Shown piece by piece: positions 31,855 through 36,445 of a stretch of 36,445 nucleotides of DNA. The DNA lies in contig JAFTPR010000012.1 in NCBI GenBank assembly GCA_017463145.1, positions 1 to 36,445 on the forward strand, read 5' to 3'. The translations under genes and the position numbers were made by a program. The stretch's first letter is position 1. Each line of letters begins with the position of its first letter. Below the pieces are notes generated by a model. The model was not told the DNA's origin. It did not search any database and saw only the letters and a list, made by a program, of their open reading frames with translations. Origin of the DNA: Clostridia bacterium (lineage in GTDB: Bacteria > Bacillota > Clostridia > Christensenellales > Borkfalkiaceae).

Positions 31855-33099
31855 ATGAAAAAAACAAAAAGATTTAATATGTACCGCAAACCAAACAAAC
31901 CGAAATGGTATTTAAAGATCGTCGAATTTGTCGCCGCGCCCTTTTATCTGCTGTTTGGCAATGCGCACGTCAAAACAGACAAAGCCGTAAAAAAACTGAA
32001 AGGCCCGTATTTAATCCTGTCTACGCACGCCTCATTCATGGATTTCCCTATGGTTGTAAAAGGCATTATGCCAAGAACGACGGGCTGGGTAATGTCCGTG
32101 GAGGAGTTCCGTCGCGGCGATTGGCTTATGTACGGAATCGGCGGTATGCCCAAGCGCAAGTTTACACACGATATCGTTACAGCAAAACATATGCTCAACT
32201 ATCTGCACCGTCAAAAACACACCGTCACCCTTTATCCCGAAGCCCGTTTCGAGTTCGCGGGGATTAACGAACGGTTGGACGGCGCGCTGGGAAAATTTTG
32301 CAAGCACGCAAAAGTGCCCGTCGTTATGTGCAAGGCGTACGGAAATTTCATCAACTCCCCGCAATGGAGCAAACACCCCTATCGCGGTATTCGCCAAGAA
32401 GCGCATATGTACGTACTGCTCACACCCGAAGAAATGGCGGATATGACCGCCGACGAAATTCAAGCGAAAATAGAAGCGGCATTTGAAAAGGACGAATACA
32501 AGTGGCAAGCGGAGAACGGCTACCACACAAAATGCAAAAAACGCGCAGACGGTCTGTATCGTATACTCTATAAATGTCCCGCTTGCGGCAAAGAGTTTCA
32601 AACCAAGAGCGAAGGCATACACCTTTGGTGCGAGGCTTGCGGCGCAAAATGGGAAATGGACACGCTCAGCCGCTTACACGGCGTGAATACGGACAAAGGC
32701 TTTTCGCATATCCCCGATTGGTATAGGTGGGAGCGCGAGGAAGTTAGAAAAGAAGTGCGCGCAGGCAAATACCGTTTCGAGGACGAAGTTCGCGTCGAAG
32801 ATTATTACTCCACGCAGGTAGGTTTTGTCAACGCAGGTACGGCAAAAGTCGTACACGACGAAAACGGTTTTACTTTCGAGGGCATTGTGGACGGCAAGCC
32901 GTTCACGCTCAACAAACCCGTTTCCTCTATGTATTCCGTGCACGTAGAATACGATTTCTTGAAGCGGGGCGATTGCTTTGATATCGCCACGGAAACCACC
33001 TCGTATTTTATGTTCTTGAAAAACGCAACGAACTGTTTAACCAAGCTCCACTTCGCCACCGAAGAACTGTACGATTATCTCGTACGGGATAAACAATAA
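31855..33099 (+). CDS. PlsC-like acyltransferase with internal zinc ribbon
   Basis: The 414-residue protein has the HxxxxD acyltransferase motif as HASFMD (His58, Asp63) and a motif III variant YPEAR (127-131), so it should transfer acyl groups to a glycerol-phosphate-type lipid or another acceptor. The usual PlsC EGTR is replaced. After the catalytic domain (about 30-205) there is a CPAC...CEAC zinc ribbon at Cys241, 244, 259 and 262 and a roughly 150-residue C-terminal region I do not recognise. A hydrophobic stretch at 20-35 may associate with the membrane. This domain order is seen in some clostridial acyltransferases but its substrate is not known to me. Confidence 0.85.
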   Translation: MKKTKRFNMYRKPNKPKWYLKIVEFVAAPFYLLFGNAHVKTDKAVKKLKGPYLILSTHASFMDFPMVVKGIMPRTTGWVMSVEEFRRGDWLMYGIGGMPKRKFTHDIVTAKHMLNYLHRQKHTVTLYPEARFEFAGINERLDGALGKFCKHAKVPVVMCKAYGNFINSPQWSKHPYRGIRQEAHMYVLLTPEEMADMTADEIQAKIEAAFEKDEYKWQAENGYHTKCKKRADGLYRILYKCPACGKEFQTKSEGIHLWCEACGAKWEMDTLSRLHGVNTDKGFSHIPDWYRWEREEVRKEVRAGKYRFEDEVRVEDYYSTQVGFVNAGTAKVVHDENGFTFEGIVDGKPFTLNKPVSSMYSVHVEYDFLKRGDCFDIATETTSYFMFLKNATNCLTKLHFATEELYDYLVRDKQ

Positions 33100-33109
33100 C
33101 ACAAAACCG

Positions 33110-33136
33110 AAAAGCGCCCGAAAACGGCGCTTTTTT
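33110..33136 (+). terminator. Terminator after the acyltransferase
   Basis: AAAAGCGCC / GGCGCTTTT, 9-bp stem, 7-base loop, followed by a T-run on the plus strand, about 10 bases beyond the stop. Confidence 0.85.
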
Positions 33137-33188
33137 GTGCAAAGCACGGTAGTATTTTTAATTTTTTCCAAAAAACACCTGAATTGCA

Positions 33189-33217
33189 TTGCAAAAAGTA
33201 AGATTTTTTGCTATACT
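33189..33217 (+). promoter_or_regulatory. Promoter of the AraC-type regulator
   Basis: TTGCAA (33189-33194), 17-base spacer, TATACT (33212-33217). CACGAGGTAACTGCA precedes the ATG. Confidence 0.75.
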
Positions 33218-33246
33218 TTTTGTAACCAAATCACGAGGTAACTGCA

Positions 33247-34041
33247 ATGCCGCAAACCGTTTCCGCTTTTCATAACAGCGATATCGTCTACAACCATTTT
33301 CTGAACAAGAACAATACCACGCGGGAATACTCCACACACTCGCATACCATGATGTGTGAAATCCTCTTTTTTCGCCAAGGCAACGCCTCGTACGTAATCG
33401 AAAACAGGGAGTATAAATTACAGGAAAACGACTTGGTTTTCATCCGTCCCGCAAGGTATCATTATATTCGTTTCGACGCGCCGCACAGCTACGAACGGTA
33501 CGTTATCAAATTCAACAACAATGCCCTTCATATCAACACAGACATTCTACCCGGCGACGGAGAAATATTCCATTGTGAACAGGGTGGAATTATTGAATCC
33601 ATTTTCAAAAAGCTCGATTACTACACCGCAAAATTCGATAAAAAAGCGCTTTCGGAAATCGTAGCGTTCCTTATCAAGGAAATCGTTTACAATTTAAGCC
33701 TTTCCAATAGCCCTGCGCCTGCGCCCAAGCTTTTGTCCCCCGCTGTTTCCGAAGCGTTAAACTACATAAACGAACACTTATTCACGATAAAAAACGTCGA
33801 GGAAATCAGCCGCGCCGTCTACGTTTCGGAAAATTATTTTTTCAATACTTTTAAAAAGCAAATGCATATCACGCCGAAAAAATATCTTACCGAAAAGCGG
33901 CTGCTTTACGCGCAGGATCGTATACGTTTAGGCAAAAAGCCAACGGATATTTACGAGGAGTGCGGTTTTCAAAACTACCCCTCCTTTTACCGCGCCTATA
34001 TGCAATTTTTTAATCACGCTCCCTCGCAAGACCGTCCGTAA
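33247..34041 (+). CDS. AraC-family transcription regulator
   Basis: The 264-residue protein has an N-terminal cupin-like ligand domain (about 15-150; EYSTHSHTMMCEILFFRQG with histidines, and LQENDLVFIRPARYHYI) and two C-terminal helix-turn-helix units (about 165-260; ALNYINEHLFTIKNVEEIS, YVSENYFFNTFKK, YEECGFQNYPSFYRAY). It is of the sugar-responsive AraC type. It converges on a mannonate catabolic pair, so it is a plausible regulator of hexuronate use; that link is inferred from position only. Confidence 0.92.
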   Translation: MPQTVSAFHNSDIVYNHFLNKNNTTREYSTHSHTMMCEILFFRQGNASYVIENREYKLQENDLVFIRPARYHYIRFDAPHSYERYVIKFNNNALHINTDILPGDGEIFHCEQGGIIESIFKKLDYYTAKFDKKALSEIVAFLIKEIVYNLSLSNSPAPAPKLLSPAVSEALNYINEHLFTIKNVEEISRAVYVSENYFFNTFKKQMHITPKKYLTEKRLLYAQDRIRLGKKPTDIYEECGFQNYPSFYRAYMQFFNHAPSQDRP

Positions 34042-34072
34042 CCACAACTTCTGCCCTATGCACCATTATCCG

Positions 34073-34117
34073 TAAAAAATACCCGCGGCTATCCTGCCTC
34101 AAACAGGTTGCCGCGGG
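34073..34117 (-). terminator. Terminator of the uxuA-SDR unit
   Basis: Minus strand CCCGCGGC / GCCGCGGG with an inner CCTG/CAGG stem, followed by TATTTTTTAC. It lies 20 bases past the SDR stop and also separates the convergent AraC gene. Confidence 0.85.
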
Positions 34118-34136
34118 CGTTTGTTATATTCCGTTT

Positions 34137-34949
34137 TTATACACCGCTATACGCAGAGAAACCGCCGTCAACGGGAATGACCGTACCCGTCACGAAGCCG
34201 CTTGCATTGTCGTCGGCAAGCCACAACAGCGTACCGATCAAATCGGAGATTTCCCCAAACTTCTTCATAGGCGTAGCCGCCAAAATCTTGCCCGTACGCG
34301 CCGTTGGCGTACCGTCCTCGTTGAACAGCAACGCTCTGTTTTGATTGGTCACGAAGAACCCGGGCGCAATCGCGTTGCAACGGATATTGCAGGGCGCGAA
34401 ATGCACCGCAAGCCATTGCGTAAAGTTCGATATGCCTGCTTTTGCCGCGCTATATGCGGGAATTTTCGTCAAGGGTCTATATGCATTCATTGACGAGATG
34501 TTGATGATATTACCGCCCGTCTTTACCATATCTTCCGCAAAGACCTGCGTTACCAAAAACGCCGACGTGATGTTGAGGTCGAACACGAATTTCAACCCGC
34601 TTTCTTCGAGCGCAAAGAAGTCCTTAACCCCTTCTAAATCGGGCGTCATTGTTTCGTTATCCGTAGAAGCTCGGGGATTGTTACCGCCTGCGCCGTTGAT
34701 GAGGAAGTTTACTTTGCCCCATTTTTCATTGATTGCCTTTTTCGCTTCGATAATGCTGTTTTTATCCAAGCAGTTGCACTTGATCGCAAGCGCATTTTCG
34801 CCAATCTCTTCGGCATACTTTTTCGCTGCCTCCTCGTTGATATCGAGAAGCGCCACTTTTGCTCCCTTTGCCGCGAGCGCCTTTGCAAACTCACTGCAAA
34901 TAATGCCGCCTGCGCCCGTTACCGCTACGATCTTACCGTTCAAATTCAT
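34137..34949 (-). CDS. SDR-family D-mannonate oxidoreductase (fructuronate reductase)
   Basis: The 270-residue protein is a classical SDR: TGAGGIICSEFAKALA near 10-25 for NAD binding, NGAGGNNP near 85-92, ISSMNAY with the catalytic Ser, YSAAK with Tyr/Lys, and a C-terminal PVDGGFSAYSGV. The call of mannonate oxidoreductase rests on its pairing with uxuA directly upstream: the two genes are separated by one base. It would interconvert fructuronate and mannonate using NAD(H). It is unrelated in fold to E. coli UxuB, which is a long-chain polyol dehydrogenase. The substrate is inferred from context. Confidence 0.82.
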   Translation of the reverse strand: MNLNGKIVAVTGAGGIICSEFAKALAAKGAKVALLDINEEAAKKYAEEIGENALAIKCNCLDKNSIIEAKKAINEKWGKVNFLINGAGGNNPRASTDNETMTPDLEGVKDFFALEESGLKFVFDLNITSAFLVTQVFAEDMVKTGGNIINISSMNAYRPLTKIPAYSAAKAGISNFTQWLAVHFAPCNIRCNAIAPGFFVTNQNRALLFNEDGTPTARTGKILAATPMKKFGEISDLIGTLLWLADDNASGFVTGTVIPVDGGFSAYSGV

Positions 34950-34950
34950 T

Positions 34951-36033
34951 TTATTTTCCCTCCGTTTTTTCTAAAATATCCCACACGCCGAGCATATACA
35001 TTATACCGAGCGCGCGATCGTACAAACCGTACCCGGGGCGTACTTTTCCCGGTCCTTCGTCCCAAAGGTGCCTACCATGGTCGGGACGAACGTACCCTTT
35101 GAAGCCGCAATCGTGATATGCTTTGAGAATATCGAGTATGCCCGTATCCCCGTCGCAATCTCTATGGCTCGCCTCTGAAAAATCGCCATTTTCAAAGTGC
35201 TTCACGTTACGGATATGCGCAAATGCAATCCTGTCGCAATGCTTACGCACAATCTCTGCCACATTGTTGTTGGGGTTGGCGTTCAAGCTGCCCGAACAAA
35301 GCGTCAAGCAGTTGTATTCGTCGTCCACCATTCTCAAAAATCTGTCGATACTCGGCTCGTCCACCAAAAGACGGGGAAGCCCGAAGATATCCCAAGGAGG
35401 ATCGTCCATATGAATCGCCATTTTAATATCGCACTCTCTGCAAGTAGGCATAATGGCTTCAAGGAAATATTTGAGGTTCGCCCACAGCTTTTCTTTGTCC
35501 ACACCCTCGTACGTTTTAAACAGCTCGTCCAGCTTCGCCATACGTTCCGGTTCCCAACCGGGGAAAGACATATGATACTTTTCCGTGAAATCGAGGATAT
35601 ACTTCGCCATGGCGTTGTAATCGTCCTGAATCATACCCTTTTCGTAGAACAACGCTGTTGAACCGTCCCCTACTTCGTGGAAAAGGTTGCTCCTCGTCCA
35701 ATCGAAAATAGGCATAAAGTTGTAACAAATTACTTTTACACCGAATTTGGATAAATTGCGGATTGTTTGCTTATAGTTTTCAATATATTTATCTCTTGTC
35801 GGCAACCCGATCTTGATATCGTCGTGTACGTTTACCGATTCCACCACGTCGATATGGAAGCCGTACCGATCGCATTGCTCCTTTACCTTTGCAATCTCAC
35901 TTTCCTCCCAGATCTCGCCCGGCATCTTGTCGTGCAACGCCCAAACGATTCCCTGCACCCCGGGTATCTGTTTGATATCCGAAAGTTTAATCCTGTCGTT
36001 CCCCTCACCGTACCAACGAAAAGTCATATTCAT
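34951..36033 (-). CDS. uxuA: Mannonate dehydratase
   Basis: The enzyme removes water from D-mannonate to give 2-keto-3-deoxygluconate. It opens MNMTFRWYGEGNDRIKL and has IPGVQGIVWALHD, VESVNVHDDIK, CYNFMPIFDWTR, HMDDPPWDIFGLPR, LCSGSLNANP, HIRNVK and RPDHGRHLWDE, which match the family. An upstream in-frame ATG at 36085-36087 adds 18 residues that do not resemble the family; the start at 36033 gives about 360 residues, near the usual length. GCGAGGCG lies upstream of it. Promoters are at 36078-36106 and 36162-36190. Confidence 0.95.
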   Translation of the reverse strand: MNMTFRWYGEGNDRIKLSDIKQIPGVQGIVWALHDKMPGEIWEESEIAKVKEQCDRYGFHIDVVESVNVHDDIKIGLPTRDKYIENYKQTIRNLSKFGVKVICYNFMPIFDWTRSNLFHEVGDGSTALFYEKGMIQDDYNAMAKYILDFTEKYHMSFPGWEPERMAKLDELFKTYEGVDKEKLWANLKYFLEAIMPTCRECDIKMAIHMDDPPWDIFGLPRLLVDEPSIDRFLRMVDDEYNCLTLCSGSLNANPNNNVAEIVRKHCDRIAFAHIRNVKHFENGDFSEASHRDCDGDTGILDILKAYHDCGFKGYVRPDHGRHLWDEGPGKVRPGYGLYDRALGIMYMLGVWDILEKTEGK

Positions 36034-36077
36034 ATGCTTCTGCGCCTCGCTTTGTGTAAATATTTTTTGACTATAAT

Positions 36078-36106
36078 AGTATAACACGTATTTTTCATAA
36101 AGTAAA
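36078..36106 (-). promoter_or_regulatory. Candidate proximal uxuA promoter
   Basis: TTTACT (36101-36106), 17-base spacer, TATACT (36078-36083) on the minus strand. Confidence 0.55.
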
Positions 36107-36161
36107 TATCAAAAAGTATCTTCTTACATTACAAAAACTACGCTCTCTATTTTCTGTTCTC

Positions 36162-36190
36162 ATTATAACACAACAAAACAAATAAAGCAA
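36162..36190 (-). promoter_or_regulatory. Candidate distal uxuA promoter
   Basis: TTGCTT (36185-36190), 17-base spacer, TATAAT (36162-36167) on the minus strand. The long leader between it and uxuA has no evident structure. Confidence 0.55.
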
Positions 36191-36305
36191 GAATATGAAA
36201 CAAAGACAAATAAAAATATCCTAACAAAACATCTTATAGCAGACACCGAGCAAATTCAAACCCAAGGAATGGACCTCCCACAGCTCTTGCAAACCTCCGT
36301 TGTTC

Positions 36306-36445
36306 TTATATCCCCCAAGGCGTCGGCTCGCCGTCTACGTAACGCCAATAATTTCCGCGGAAAGGAAGCTCTTCCTCCGAATAATACCATACCGCTATTT
36401 TCGCAAGCTGATCGCGCGCATTGATATCACGGTAGCTATCGTCGG
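36306..36445 (-). CDS. C-terminal end of an unidentified protein (5' part outside window)
   Basis: An open minus-strand frame enters at the window edge and ends at TAA 36306-36308. The 45 visible residues read DDSYRDINARDQLAKIAVWY, then YSEEELPFRGNYWRYV and DGEPTPWGI. The many aromatic residues and the ending PWGI are protein-like, not random. The family is not recognised; a role in carbohydrate use near uxuA would fit, but this is only a guess from position. Confidence 0.55.
   Translation of the reverse strand, partial: DDSYRDINARDQLAKIAVWYYSEEELPFRGNYWRYVDGEPTPWGI

Noticed and set aside
1-36445. tRNA, rRNA, CRISPR, IS element or prophage
   Set aside because: No cloverleaf-like, rRNA-like, regularly spaced repeat or transposase/integrase sequence was noticed on either strand; a covariance-model scan was not possible here.

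Overview
The window looks like chromosomal DNA of a low-to-moderate GC Firmicute of the class Clostridia, probably a gut-type lineage. The evidence is a phenylalanine T-box, an mcsA-mcsB-clpC locus, a DUF3343/cysteine desulfurase pair, an archaeal-type (short) ProRS, AGGAGG-type ribosome binding sites and TTGACA/TATAAT promoters. Nearly all genes lie on the minus strand. No rRNA, tRNA, CRISPR array, transposase or phage gene was seen. A narrower taxonomic placement is not supported by what I can see.

Layout, left to right. 1-1234: a probable acyltransferase N-terminus broken by two in-frame stops, then a family 8 glycosyltransferase. 1542-3712: dtd, efp and pepP. 3782-10124: a T-box-controlled operon pheS-pheT-truB-ribF plus an endonuclease-IV-like TIM barrel (transcribed right to left). 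10166-10816: mscL with a long charged tail. 11027-12463: two small helical proteins, nth, and DUF3343, with a divergent cysteine desulfurase at 12529-13644. 13665-14313: two small unknown genes. 14362-25101: one long minus-strand array in the order XRE/membrane regulator, mcsA, mcsB, clpC, aroC, aroB, aroA, aroE, aroQ, aroK and an SDR. It carries all six shikimate-pathway steps from DAHP to chorismate. 25102-25605: a non-coding stretch with a long inverted repeat and a possible gene remnant. 25606-27036: proS. 27102-30904: three tandem paralogous multi-pass membrane proteins of a family I do not recognise, the last ending in a zinc ribbon. 31087-31617: ppa. 31855-33099: a PlsC-like acyltransferase with an inserted zinc ribbon. 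33247-36033: an AraC-type regulator convergent with a hexuronate pair (SDR mannonate oxidoreductase and uxuA). 36306-36445: the 3' end of an unidentified gene.

The most unusual points are these. (1) The three-paralog membrane operon is the best candidate for an undescribed system. (2) mcsB appears frameshifted 13 codons or so before a C-terminus that is intact in another frame and carries a degenerate RDxxRA-like motif. (3) CtsR is absent from the clp operon; a membrane-anchored XRE regulator sits in its place, and the clp genes run straight into the aro genes. (4) Three promoters are placed so that +1 falls on or beside the A of the ATG, with no ribosome binding site, suggesting leaderless mRNAs. 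(5) A terminator hairpin buries the ribosome binding site of the next gene. (6) A 23-base translation-start cassette is identical in front of aroE and the SDR gene.
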